A stretch of 64,000 bases of DNA, taken from the NCBI RefSeq assembly GCF_051900535.1, contig NZ_JBHZGI010000009.1, positions 30,985 to 94,984 on the forward strand. Direction: 5' to 3'. The stretch comes from Frateuria_A sp051900535. Its GTDB lineage: Bacteria > Pseudomonadota > Gammaproteobacteria > Xanthomonadales > Rhodanobacteraceae. Shown here one piece after another: positions 53,333-61,901 of the stretch. The notes beneath the pieces are model-generated. The model did not search any database. It was not told the origin of the DNA and saw nothing but the letters and a program-made list of their open reading frames with translations. The stretch's first letter is position 1; each line of letters starts with the position of its first letter. Position numbers and translations under genes: made by a program.

Positions 53333-54625
53333 ATGAAAGCTGTGTCCCGGAACCGCGCGCTCGCCGCGCTTGCCTGCCTGTTTACCACTGCATTGGCCGC
53401 ACAACCGTTGGTCGCGGCCGCGCAGAGTTCGCCTGGCACGGTGCTCTTGACGCGCCACAAGTCCGGCATGATCAACGGCAGCAAGTGGCCCATCAGCAGC
53501 GCGATCTTCAGCATCCGCGACGATGGCACCGGCCAGCGTCAACTGACCCCCTGGAAACCAGGCATATTCAATCTCCCCAGCCCTACCCCGCGGCCTATCA
53601 ATGCGTTCTCGCCGAGTGGGCGCTACAGCCTCTACCTCAAGCAGTACTCCGATCTGGCCTACCCGAATCCGACGATCCGGGGCAAATACTTCCTCATGAA
53701 CGCACAGGGCGAGCGCATCAAGGCCCTGTTCCCCGGCAACGACGATCTGCAACCACCGAGCGAGGGCCCCAGCTACGGTTCGGTCACCTGGGGACCGGCC
53801 GGCACCAACGAGATCGCCTATGCCAATTCCGCCGACGATCAACCGCACAAGCATCCGGCCTGCATCCGGCTCATGCATCCGGACGGCAGCGCCGATCACA
53901 AGCTTTGGTGCGCGCCCCGCTGGAACTACCGCGCCATCGAGGGCATCCGTTGGTCGGGCGATGGCAGAAGCATGCTGGCCTACGCCGTACTGTCCGATGG
54001 CACACACCACTTCGCTGCCGACCTGTTCCTGATCGATACCGCCACCGGCACGGCCACCCTGGTGCAGAAGTACGTCGAGGCGCCCTATAACCAGGGAGGC
54101 GTCGGCGACCTGTCCTACGACGGCCACAAGGTGCTCTATCCGGTGCTGGCGAACACGGATGCGCCCGGCCCGTGCGCCGCCGCGACAAACCCGGAGACAC
54201 CGGTCGTCTGGTGCGTCAAGAACATGCTCACCGGGCAGGTCTCTCCGCTTGTCGATCCCACCAATGTCACGCGGGAGTGGCTGAACCACGCAGCGATCTC
54301 GCCGGACGGCTCGCTGGCAATCCTGATGGGTGGAAACATCTCGGATTTCGAGCTCTACGCCTTCAACGCCGACGGCACCGGGATGCACAAGATCACCAGC
54401 GCTTGCGTCGACAACTACCGGGTAGGGTCGGAGATGTTCTGGAACCCGGTCCGCTTCTCGCCCGACAGCAAGCTGTTGCTCGCCAATTGCGACTTCGATG
54501 CGTTCCAGTACCCGCCCCCGCCCGGGACGGGAACGCACAAGGTCTACGTGATCGACCCTGTCACTGGCAACGCCCGCTTCGTGAGCTACGGCGATGCGTA
54601 TGACTGGCACGTTCCCTCGATGTGA
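53333..54625 (+). CDS. Exported beta-propeller (PD40/TolB-like) protein, copy 2
   Basis: A 430-residue protein with a signal peptide (1-30, AAAQ end). Repeated turns AFSPSGRYSLYL, VTWGPAG, IRWSGDGRSM, LSYDGHKVLYP, AISPDGSLAILMGG and RFSPDSKLLL form propeller blades. Cysteines (for example HPACIR, LWCAPR, VVWCVK) may be disulfide bonded. It shares its overall layout with the protein at 44825-45904 but not close sequence. CAGGAGAG precedes the ATG. Confidence 0.8.
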   Translation: MKAVSRNRALAALACLFTTALAAQPLVAAAQSSPGTVLLTRHKSGMINGSKWPISSAIFSIRDDGTGQRQLTPWKPGIFNLPSPTPRPINAFSPSGRYSLYLKQYSDLAYPNPTIRGKYFLMNAQGERIKALFPGNDDLQPPSEGPSYGSVTWGPAGTNEIAYANSADDQPHKHPACIRLMHPDGSADHKLWCAPRWNYRAIEGIRWSGDGRSMLAYAVLSDGTHHFAADLFLIDTATGTATLVQKYVEAPYNQGGVGDLSYDGHKVLYPVLANTDAPGPCAAATNPETPVVWCVKNMLTGQVSPLVDPTNVTREWLNHAAISPDGSLAILMGGNISDFELYAFNADGTGMHKITSACVDNYRVGSEMFWNPVRFSPDSKLLLANCDFDAFQYPPPPGTGTHKVYVIDPVTGNARFVSYGDAYDWHVPSM

Positions 54626-54738
54626 TCGGAAGTGACGTGGGTTGGCGTCGGCTTTCAGAGTCCACCGCCGACCCACGGTTTTCGGTTCCCTCAAAGAAGC
54701 GGCAGCGTCATTACTGTCCCGAATCGTCTGGAAGGCGA

Positions 54739-55335
54739 TCAGCCGCCGAACTCTTTCGGAATCGGCAGGCCCGGGCGCTCGCCCTGCCAGTAGATGGTCA
54801 CGATCCACCAGCGATGGCCGTCGAACAGCAGCTGGATGCTGTTGATGCCGCGCTGGAACGGCTTGTCGGCCGCCGCATGGCGCGTTTCGTAAGTGCTGAA
54901 CACCTGTGCGATGTTGCCGAAGCGCTGCACCGTGCGGTGCACCTCGTCTTCGAAAAAGCCGATCTCCTTGAGCTTCGGATCGCCCAGGCGGATGTACTCA
55001 TCGACGCCCAGCACCCGCGTCGTGGTGACGCCGCCGTCGCTGGTGTGCGTGGGAATCATCCGCGCGCCTGGCGCGAACAACGAACGCAGGCGATTCCAGT
55101 CGCGTTGGTGGCCCCTTGGCCCCGAAATCGTGTCGTAGGCCGCCTTCAATATCGCGTCGATCGAGGCCACGTCCGCCGGTCGCGCGGCCGGCGTGGCCTG
55201 TGTCCCGGCAGTGGTGGTGCCGGATGCCGGGGCGCTGGATGCCGCGGCGTTTTGGGCGGCGGCCCCCAGAGGGAACGACACGGCAAGCGCCAGCGCGCAC
55301 GGCAGAAACAACTTGCGGGACGAGACCAGGTTCAT
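54739..55335 (-). CDS. Exported NTF2-like (SnoaL-type) protein
   Basis: A 198-residue protein with signal peptide (1-27, GAAAQ junction), an Ala/Thr-rich linker, and an NTF2-like domain (from about residue 57: SIDAILKAAYDTISGPRGHQRDWNRLRSLFAPGARM, then FEDEVHRTVQRFGNIAQVFSTYETRH and the final WWIVTIYWQGERPG). Such proteins are of unknown role. GGAG precedes the ATG. Confidence 0.82.
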   Translation of the reverse strand: MNLVSSRKLFLPCALALAVSFPLGAAAQNAAASSAPASGTTTAGTQATPAARPADVASIDAILKAAYDTISGPRGHQRDWNRLRSLFAPGARMIPTHTSDGGVTTTRVLGVDEYIRLGDPKLKEIGFFEDEVHRTVQRFGNIAQVFSTYETRHAAADKPFQRGINSIQLLFDGHRWWIVTIYWQGERPGLPIPKEFGG

Positions 55336-55569
55336 ACGCGTTCTCCAGTGGGAGTCGGGGTGGGTGGATCAGCAAAGTTCCAGCGGCGCACGACCTCTTC
55401 GCGGGCAATGGGAAGCGAGGTCGCAGTCGAGTTCCCACGTTGGCTGCGACCTCGATCACTCGCCTCCCTAAGACAGTGGCCAGCCTGATTCCTGCCTCGG
55501 AACGAGCTCTACGGTAAATCGTGCGGCGCTGGCTGACACCCCCCTGCCTGGGTGCTCTCCGGCCCGTGC

Positions 55570-55755
55570 GTGATGCGGTTCCCAACCGCTCGGGCGTGCC
55601 TGCAGGGCCAACCGGCACTTTCTGCCAACGGCGTCAAGGATTCGTCACAGCTGCCTTCTGTCGAGCTTGCTCAGGCATGTGACGATCGCGCATTTTTGTC
55701 GTGAGCTTCGCGTGACGAAGTCTTTTCCCGACAAAGACCCGAGACCTGCCTAAAA
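55570..55755 (+). promoter_or_regulatory. Conserved structured leader of the second beta-helix gene
   Basis: About 186 nt, nearly the same length as the leader of copy A. Hairpin GCGGTT-CCC-AACCGC (55575-55589), the 32-nt identical block (55690-55721), CTTCG-CGTGA-CGAAG (55706-55720), the TTTGTCG/CGACAAA stem (55695-55701 with 55729-55735) and GAGACCTGCCTAA before the ATG are all kept, while linking bases vary. The first hairpin has an A-to-G change that becomes a G-U pair in copy A, so pairing is preserved. Confidence 0.62.
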
Positions 55756-56940
55756 ATGAACGTTTCCCTTAAGAACCATAAGCTTGCGGCGGCTGCTCGC
55801 ACCTCCGTCACCTCGAAGCGCCTCGTGAAGAAGCCGTTGATGCTGGCGTTCGCCGCACTGGCCCTCTCCGCGGTCGCCGCGCCCTCGTTCGCCGCCGACT
55901 GGTGGACTGCCATGCCCAAGCCGGTCATCGGGCAGACCGCGACCGTCGACGTGCGCACCACCGGCGCCCTGGGCAACGGCGTGCATGACGACACTGCCGC
56001 CATCCAGGCCGCGATCAACGCACTGCCGACCAGCGGCGGCACCGTCACCATCCCGGCCGGCCACTACATGGTCAACGCCACCAAGCCCATCAAGCTGCGC
56101 TCGCACACCAGCGTGGTGATGGATCCGCTGGCGACCCTGGAAGTGATCCCGACCAGCAACAGCCGCTACATGGTTTTCCAGGTCTACAACGTGACCGACG
56201 TGAGCATCTCCGGCGGCAACCTGGTCGGTGACCGCGCCAAGCACATCGGCGACACCGGCGAGTGGGGCTACGGCATCAACATCACGGCCGCGACCAACGT
56301 GCTCGTGCAGAAGGTCAACCTCTCCAACTTCTGGGGCGACGGCGTGTGGATCGGCGCCAAGGACGTCAACAAGGTCCACGTGCGCTCCGACTACGTGACC
56401 GTCGACGGCGTCGTGTCGAGCAACAACCGCCGCCAGGGCCTGTCGATCGGCCCGTCGCAGCACGTCTACATCGTCAACAGCACCTTCCAGGGCACCAACG
56501 GCACGCTGCCGGAAGCGGGCATCGACATCGAGCCGATGACCGAAGGCCAGACCAATGCCGTCCGTCTGGAGAACAACACGTTCGCCAACAATCACGGCAA
56601 CGGCATCGAGCTGCACACCAACATTTCCGACATCGCGATCGTCGGCAACACGCTGAAGGGCAACTACGGCTTCGGCGCGATGGGCATCGGCGCCGGCTAC
56701 GTGACGTTCACCGGCAACTACGCGACCCAGAACGGCCTGGCGGGCGTGCGTCCGAGCGGCAAGTCGCACGACTGGCTGATCACCGGCAACACGCTCAAGT
56801 ACAACAGCACCCGCTACATGTCCGCGACCAAGGAAGGCGGTTCGCTCAGCCGCGACATCCAGTTCAGCAAGGGCTGCTACAACATCACCGTGTACAGCAA
56901 CTTCTACTCGAACACGAAGTACAACACCTACACCCGTTAA
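55756..56940 (+). CDS. Exported right-handed beta-helix protein (pectate-lyase-3 fold), copy B
   Basis: A 394-residue protein, paralogue of copy A at 36049-37230. Same signal peptide type (PLMLAFAALALSAVAAPSFAA), same superfamily motif VDVRTTGALGNGVHDDTAAIQAAINALP and the same tail (YNSTRYMSATKEGGSLSRD, KYNTYTR). Long stretches such as NNRRQGLSIGPSQHVYIVNS are nearly identical. The two genes face the same way about 19.7 kb apart. Function as in copy A: probably a secreted polysaccharide-active enzyme or adhesin; substrate unknown. Confidence 0.85.
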   Translation: MNVSLKNHKLAAAARTSVTSKRLVKKPLMLAFAALALSAVAAPSFAADWWTAMPKPVIGQTATVDVRTTGALGNGVHDDTAAIQAAINALPTSGGTVTIPAGHYMVNATKPIKLRSHTSVVMDPLATLEVIPTSNSRYMVFQVYNVTDVSISGGNLVGDRAKHIGDTGEWGYGINITAATNVLVQKVNLSNFWGDGVWIGAKDVNKVHVRSDYVTVDGVVSSNNRRQGLSIGPSQHVYIVNSTFQGTNGTLPEAGIDIEPMTEGQTNAVRLENNTFANNHGNGIELHTNISDIAIVGNTLKGNYGFGAMGIGAGYVTFTGNYATQNGLAGVRPSGKSHDWLITGNTLKYNSTRYMSATKEGGSLSRDIQFSKGCYNITVYSNFYSNTKYNTYTR

Positions 56941-56962
56941 GCCTCACCGACTGGGTCCTCCC

Positions 56963-56992
56963 CGGGGCAGCCTCATGGCTGCCCTTTTTTTT
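56963..56992 (+). terminator. Intrinsic terminator of beta-helix gene B
   Basis: GGGGCAGCC-TCAT-GGCTGCCC followed by T8, 22 nt after the stop codon. It is the same stem as at 37253-37279, so the whole transcription unit is duplicated. Confidence 0.9.
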
Positions 56993-57102
56993 GCGCTCGG
57001 GGATAACGCGCATACTTGCTTGACCAGGCATCTGCATCGTCTTGCGCGCCTGGAACCCACGGGAAAGCCACTGCACGCCAGGGCTTAGGGAGGCATACCA
57101 CC

Positions 57103-57333
57103 ATGCTTGACCCAAATTCGACGATCCTGCGGACCGCCATGGGCATCGCTATCGCTCCCGTCGTTGCCATCGTCCTGTATGGAACCGCTCGGCTTATTGC
57201 CATGGCGGTGGCCAAGTGGATGCCGGAGTCGGCCTTGAAGCGCCGGCTGCTCACGGACACGGAAACCGGACGGCTGGCCTACAAGGCCCGGCCCCGGAAT
57301 CCGCAGCACCGCGACAAGACCTTGGACAGATAA
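57103..57333 (+). CDS. Small single-pass membrane protein
   Basis: A 76-residue protein with one membrane helix (about 9-34, AMGIAIAPVVAIVLYGTARLIAMAV) and a basic cytoplasmic tail. GGGAGG lies 12 nt before the ATG. No family recognised. Its stop codon lies in the left arm of the long palindrome at 57328-57408. Confidence 0.6.
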   Translation: MLDPNSTILRTAMGIAIAPVVAIVLYGTARLIAMAVAKWMPESALKRRLLTDTETGRLAYKARPRNPQHRDKTLDR

Positions 57334-57408
57334 ACGAACCGACCAGCGCGAAGCTCACCTTCGCACACAAGGGAAGTGGACCTGATCCACGTGTCGGTTT
57401 GTTTGTCT
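57328..57408. repeat. Long inverted repeat with two internal hairpins (three-way junction)
   Basis: The 16-nt arms 57328-57343 and 57393-57408 pair fully if two G-U pairs are allowed. Inside are CGAAG-CTCAC-CTTCG (57349-57363) and GTGGA-CCTGA-TCCAC (57376-57390). The element lies between convergent genes ending at 57333 and 57458. Confidence 0.6.
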
Positions 57409-57457
57409 CGCCCCGTTGTTGTTTCTTCGTCCAGCCGCGGCCTTGCATCGGGAGCAG

Positions 57458-58279
57458 CTACATCGGAGGCATCGCTGCAGGCGTCCCATCCGACCAGGTG
57501 GCGACGCCGACCAGCAGGACCGACAGCGGCGGCAGGCTGGCAGCATCGGCCTGGTGATCGGGCGTGTAGTACCAGTAGTTCCCGCCGAAAACAGGCGAGC
57601 CCGACGCGTTGGCACCCCAGTCAGCGCCGTCCTTCGATGGCACGTAGAACATGACGTGCGCCATGTCGTGGCCGCCGTCGTCGGAAAGATAGGACGACTT
57701 CGACATCATGTAGCACATGGCCCCTGCCCCCAGCGGCGGGATTTCCCGGGTGCGAAGGGCGACCTTGATGCGCTCGGCAATGTCGGCGTCGGAACGACCG
57801 GCGAGCGTCATCGCCGTGCGAAGCCGGGCGATCGGCGTCACGCTGCGGGCGGCCTGGGGGTTGTCGCATCCCGCGGCGCGGATCTTCGGGTTCCATCGCT
57901 CGGGCCAGTCCGGAGCACCGCTGAAACCGCGGGCGACCCAGCAGACGAATCCGTTGGTGCCAGTGACCGCCGCTTCATAGCCGGTGGGCGTCAGCACCAG
58001 GACCGTCGCGTCTTTGGAGATGGAAACGGGTGCGGCGCTCCTGGCAAGCGCGATTTCATCGCCACGCTCCATCAGGTAGGCCTTGACGGGCGCCATGCGG
58101 GGGTAGGACCCGGCCGCCTGCGCACCGGCGCCGACCAGCGCGAAGGCGACCAGCGCGACGCAAGCGATGCGCCTGGCAGCAACCCCTCCCGTGGCCGCCC
58201 GGCCCTCGAGCCTCCGAACGGTCGGGCGGGAGCCGCATGCCCCGCTTGTAGACATCCTTGCGATCGTCGTCATGAACAT
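57458..58279 (-). CDS. Exported protein of unknown function (paralogue of 5828-6382)
   Basis: A 273-residue protein. A hydrophobic segment at about 38-55 (IACVALVAFALVGAGAQA) is a signal sequence, preceded by 37 polar residues that may mean the real start is further in. The mature part shares with the exported protein at 5828-6382 the ATVLVL...GTNGFVCWV segment and a later GNYWYY-like region. Several cysteines. No known family. Confidence 0.68.
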   Translation of the reverse strand: MFMTTIARMSTSGACGSRPTVRRLEGRAATGGVAARRIACVALVAFALVGAGAQAAGSYPRMAPVKAYLMERGDEIALARSAAPVSISKDATVLVLTPTGYEAAVTGTNGFVCWVARGFSGAPDWPERWNPKIRAAGCDNPQAARSVTPIARLRTAMTLAGRSDADIAERIKVALRTREIPPLGAGAMCYMMSKSSYLSDDGGHDMAHVMFYVPSKDGADWGANASGSPVFGGNYWYYTPDHQADAASLPPLSVLLVGVATWSDGTPAAMPPM

Positions 58280-58533
58280 TGCGTTGCTCTCTAGGTGGCG
58301 CCGGTGGCGGGCTTGAAATCGCGGTCATGGTCGCGCGGCATCTCGACCATGCATCGGAACGACGAAGCGGATCGTCCGAAATCGACATCCACCGGAATGG
58401 TTGGATGCAGGAACACAAAAAGCGGCGCGCTGCACCCGCTCTGTCCCGTTTTGCATCCGGTCGGGCCGTCACGCCACCACGGCATCCCGACACTAAGATG
58501 TTTTTCTGGTGATCCGGATAAGGGAACGTACCG

Positions 58534-59754
58534 ATGATGAAGCTCGCAACCGGGGTGTTTCTGGCCGCCCTGCTGACAAGCGCCGTCCATGCGCAGACCA
58601 ACGCGGGGGAGCAGAAAGCCGATCCCGGCCTGCCCTTCACCATGACGAAGGTGGCGAGCTTCGACCTGCCCTGGCGCATCGCGTTCCTGCCCGATGGCCG
58701 CATGCTGGTGACCGAGAAGGTCGGCCGCGTCGACCTGGTTACCCCGCAAGGCGCCAAGACCGAAATCGCCGGCGTCCCGCCGAGCTACGTCGAAGGCCAG
58801 AACGGCATGCTGGGCGTCTTCCTCTCGCCCCATTACGCCACCGACCACAACGTCTACCTCACCTATGTCGCCCCGGGCGAGTATGGCGGCGGACTGACGC
58901 TGGGCCGCGGGCAGCTCGTGCTGGATGGCAAGCAACCACGGCTCGACGGCTACAAGGTGCTGTGGCGCCAGATGCCGACCGGCAAGGGCGGCCAGGCTGG
59001 CGCCCAGATTGCCTTCTCGCCTGACGGCAAATATCTCTTCCTCACGGTGGGCGACCGCCAGCGCTTCACACCCGCGCAGGATCCCAACCAGCCGGAAGGC
59101 AAGATCCTCCGGCTGACGCTGGACGGCAAACCTGCGCCGGGCAATCCGTGGGCAGGCAAGGTCGGCGCCCGCACCATTGCGCTGATCGACCCGGCAGAGG
59201 ACACCGAGAAAGCCAAGACCGCGCCGGTCGTCAGCACCTATACGTTCCCCGGGCCCAACCTGACGCCGGCCGAAACCTGGGCCACCGGCGTGCGCACACC
59301 GTATGGCCTCGCCTTCGCACCCGACGGCCGACTGTGGGAAGTCGAACATGGCCCGCGCGGCGGCGACGAGTTGAACCTGATCCAACGTGGCAAGAACTAC
59401 GGCTGGCCGCTGGTCTCCTATGGCGTCAACTACAACGGCGTGCCCATCCCCAGCCCCGGTACGCGCCCCGACCTCGCCAAGCCGGTGATCTACTGGGTGC
59501 CGGTGATCGCACCGGGCAATCTGATGTTCTACAAGGGCAGCGCTTTTCCGCACTGGAAGGGCAGCGCCCTGATCAGCGGCCTTGCCGCCGAAACCATCGT
59601 CCGGGTCACGTTCGACGGCAAGGGCGGCGCGACCGCGGTCCAGCGCTGGGACATCGGCAAACGCGTCCGCGATATCGAAGAAGCCCCGGACGGTTCGCTC
59701 TGGATGCTGGAAGATGCCGCGCCGGGCGGCCTGTACCACCTCATGCCCAAATAG
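58534..59754 (+). CDS. PQQ-dependent soluble sugar dehydrogenase (aldose type)
   Basis: A 406-residue protein with a signal peptide (1-21, VHAQ end). The glucose/sorbosone dehydrogenase six-bladed propeller is visible: PWRIAFLPDGRMLVTEKVGRV, GQNGMLGVFLSPHY, RTPYGLAFAPDGRLWEVEHGPRGGDELN and KNYGWPLVSYGVNY. These enzymes oxidise aldoses in the periplasm with pyrroloquinoline quinone; PQQ must come from elsewhere, as no pqq genes are here. GGGAAC precedes the ATG. Confidence 0.9.
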   Translation: MMKLATGVFLAALLTSAVHAQTNAGEQKADPGLPFTMTKVASFDLPWRIAFLPDGRMLVTEKVGRVDLVTPQGAKTEIAGVPPSYVEGQNGMLGVFLSPHYATDHNVYLTYVAPGEYGGGLTLGRGQLVLDGKQPRLDGYKVLWRQMPTGKGGQAGAQIAFSPDGKYLFLTVGDRQRFTPAQDPNQPEGKILRLTLDGKPAPGNPWAGKVGARTIALIDPAEDTEKAKTAPVVSTYTFPGPNLTPAETWATGVRTPYGLAFAPDGRLWEVEHGPRGGDELNLIQRGKNYGWPLVSYGVNYNGVPIPSPGTRPDLAKPVIYWVPVIAPGNLMFYKGSAFPHWKGSALISGLAAETIVRVTFDGKGGATAVQRWDIGKRVRDIEEAPDGSLWMLEDAAPGGLYHLMPK

Positions 59755-59954
59755 GATCCCGCAAATCGGTCGTTTGGAAGGACTGGGTCAACGTCCACTC
59801 CAGACAAAAAGGTCTCGCGAAAAAAAGCAAAAAGCGAGCAGGTTCATTCACCCCCACGGGAAAAATGGACCCGCCCCTCTTATGGCTGTGCCGTGAGGCT
59901 CAGGCCCGCCGACGACGCCCGGCTGAACCCGTTTCTCTTCGATCGGCTTGGCCG

Positions 59955-60734
59955 TCAAACCTGCGCCTGGCCTCCATCGACGAACAGCTCCACGCCGGTG
60001 ATGTAGCTGGCCTCGTCCGAGGCGAGGAAGGACACGGCACTGGCCACCTCCTCCGGCTTTCCACTACGCCCCAGCGGCGTGACGGACGCGGTGTGCACCT
60101 CGAACTGCGCGATCTGTTCGTCGCTCATGCCCAGCTCGTTCTTGTAACCCGGCGTGACCACGACGCCGGGCGCCACGATGTTCACGCGGATGCCGCTGCC
60201 CTTGAGGTCCGAGGCCCAGGTGCGGGTGAACGAGCGCAAGGCCGCCTTGGTGGCGGCGTACACGCCAAACGCCGGCACGCCCTGCGTCGACACCATCGAC
60301 CCGGTGATGACGATCGCCGCGCCGGGCTTCATCAGCGGCAGCGCCTTCTGCACGGTGAACAGCGTGCCCTTGACGTTGATGTTGAAGTACTTGTCGAACT
60401 GCGCCTCGGTGATCGCGCCCAGCGGGGCGAATTCGCCGCCGCCGGCGTTGGCGAACAGGATGTCCAGCCGGCCGTGGCGCTCGCCGATGGTGGCGAAGAT
60501 GCGATCCAGGTCCGCGGCCACGGCAATGTCGCCGCGGATCGGAATGGCCTTCTCGCCGATGGTCGTCGCCGCGGCATCCAGTTCGGCCTGACGGCGGCCG
60601 GTGATGTACACGGCCTCTGCGCCTTCCTGCACCAGCCGCCGAGCGGTGGCCAGGCCCAGGCCCGAGCTACCGCCGGTGACCAGGGCGATCTTGCCGGCGT
60701 GGCGCGTGCTGTGGATGGAGGTCGGGGTATTCAT
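59955..60734 (-). CDS. Short-chain dehydrogenase/reductase, LysR-controlled
   Basis: A 259-residue classical SDR: TGGSSGLG (NAD(P) motif), NAGGG, catalytic S in TGSMVST, and YAATK (catalytic Tyr and Lys), with PG near the end. Substrate unknown. GGAGA precedes the ATG. It is divergent from a LysR regulator across 137 bp that hold two palindromes. Confidence 0.9.
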   Translation of the reverse strand: MNTPTSIHSTRHAGKIALVTGGSSGLGLATARRLVQEGAEAVYITGRRQAELDAAATTIGEKAIPIRGDIAVAADLDRIFATIGERHGRLDILFANAGGGEFAPLGAITEAQFDKYFNINVKGTLFTVQKALPLMKPGAAIVITGSMVSTQGVPAFGVYAATKAALRSFTRTWASDLKGSGIRVNIVAPGVVVTPGYKNELGMSDEQIAQFEVHTASVTPLGRSGKPEEVASAVSFLASDEASYITGVELFVDGGQAQV

Positions 60735-60783
60735 GGGCTGTCTCCGAGGGCGACCAGGTGTCGCCGTTAGGGGAGCAGCCTAT

Positions 60784-60841
60784 TCCCTCATGATCGAGGG
60801 ATAAATCCATCTTCCGTGGTTTCTTTATTTCCACCGGTGGA
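60784..60841. promoter_or_regulatory. Two palindromes between SDR and LysR genes
   Basis: TCCCTC-N6-GAGGGA (60784-60801) and TCCACCGGTGGA (60830-60841) lie in the shared promoter region, about 46 bp apart centre to centre. They are candidates for LysR recognition and activation sites. Confidence 0.45.
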
Positions 60842-60871
60842 TAATCAAATCGTCTCCTCGGAGCCGCGTCG

Positions 60872-61867
60872 ATGGACCACCTGCAAGCCATCCGGGCCTT
60901 CGCCCGCGTCGTGGAAACCGGCAGCTTCGTGCGCGCGGCGCAGACCTTGCAGATGCCAACCGCCACGGTCAGCAAGGCGATCCAGTCACTCGAGCGGCAC
61001 CTCAAGATCAAACTGCTTGAGCGCACGACCCGGCGTGTCAGCGTGACCGAGGATGGCGCCGCCTACTACGAGCGCATCCGGCTGGTACTGGAAGAGCTGG
61101 CCGACGTCGAGGCGACGCTGGGGCGCGCCCGCAGCAATCCGCGCGGCCGCCTGCGGGTGGACACCGGCGGCTCGGTCGCCAGCGGCATCCTGATCCCTGC
61201 CCTGCCGCGTTTCCGCTCCGCCTACCCCGACATCGAACTGCAACTGGGCGTCACCGATCGCACGGTCGACCTGATCGGCGAGAACATCGATTGCGCCATC
61301 CGCAACAGCGCCACCGACCCCGCGCTGATCGCCCGCCGCATTGGCGCCCTGCCTTGGACCACCTGCGCCAGCCCCGCCTATCTCGCCCGCCATGGCACCC
61401 CCGAGCGGCCCGAGCAGTTGGCGGAGGGCGGCCACGTCGTTGCCGGTTATTTCTCCGCACGCACCGGCCGCAACCAGCCGCTGCATTTCCTGGATAAGGG
61501 CAAGCCGTTGCAGATCGAGCCGCCGACGCCGATCAGTGTCAACGAGAGCAACGCGCACGTCACCGTCGCTCTGGCCGGGCTGGGCGTGATCCACACGCTG
61601 GACTTCATGGTTCGCCCGGCGATCGAGCGCGGCATGCTCGTCCCGGTTCTCGAACGGTGGCGGCCGGCGCCGCAGGAGGTCTACATCGTCTACCCGCCCA
61701 GCCGCCAGCTCAGCACCAAGGTGCGGGTGTTCGTCGAGTGGACGATGGAACTGTTCGCTGAGCTCGACCGGAGCGCGACAGCCGCTTCCCAGTGGGCTGG
61801 CGGGCCCCGGAGCAGCCCGGAAATGCGGGGCCAGGTTCACTTCCGAGCGCTAGATACGAGAACCTGA
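60872..61867 (+). CDS. LysR-family transcriptional regulator, divergent from SDR
   Basis: A 331-residue regulator with the winged helix (residues 1-60: AIRAFARVVETGSFVRAAQTLQMPTATVSKAIQSLERHLKIKLLERTTRRV, split by boundaries) and a LysR effector domain. It resembles the CrgA-like branch. It likely controls the divergent SDR gene. GGAG precedes the ATG. The last 40 residues are low in complexity. Confidence 0.9.
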   Translation: MDHLQAIRAFARVVETGSFVRAAQTLQMPTATVSKAIQSLERHLKIKLLERTTRRVSVTEDGAAYYERIRLVLEELADVEATLGRARSNPRGRLRVDTGGSVASGILIPALPRFRSAYPDIELQLGVTDRTVDLIGENIDCAIRNSATDPALIARRIGALPWTTCASPAYLARHGTPERPEQLAEGGHVVAGYFSARTGRNQPLHFLDKGKPLQIEPPTPISVNESNAHVTVALAGLGVIHTLDFMVRPAIERGMLVPVLERWRPAPQEVYIVYPPSRQLSTKVRVFVEWTMELFAELDRSATAASQWAGGPRSSPEMRGQVHFRALDTRT

Positions 61868-61901
61868 GCCCGTTGTTGTTTCACCCCGTTTTGTTTCGTG
61901 G

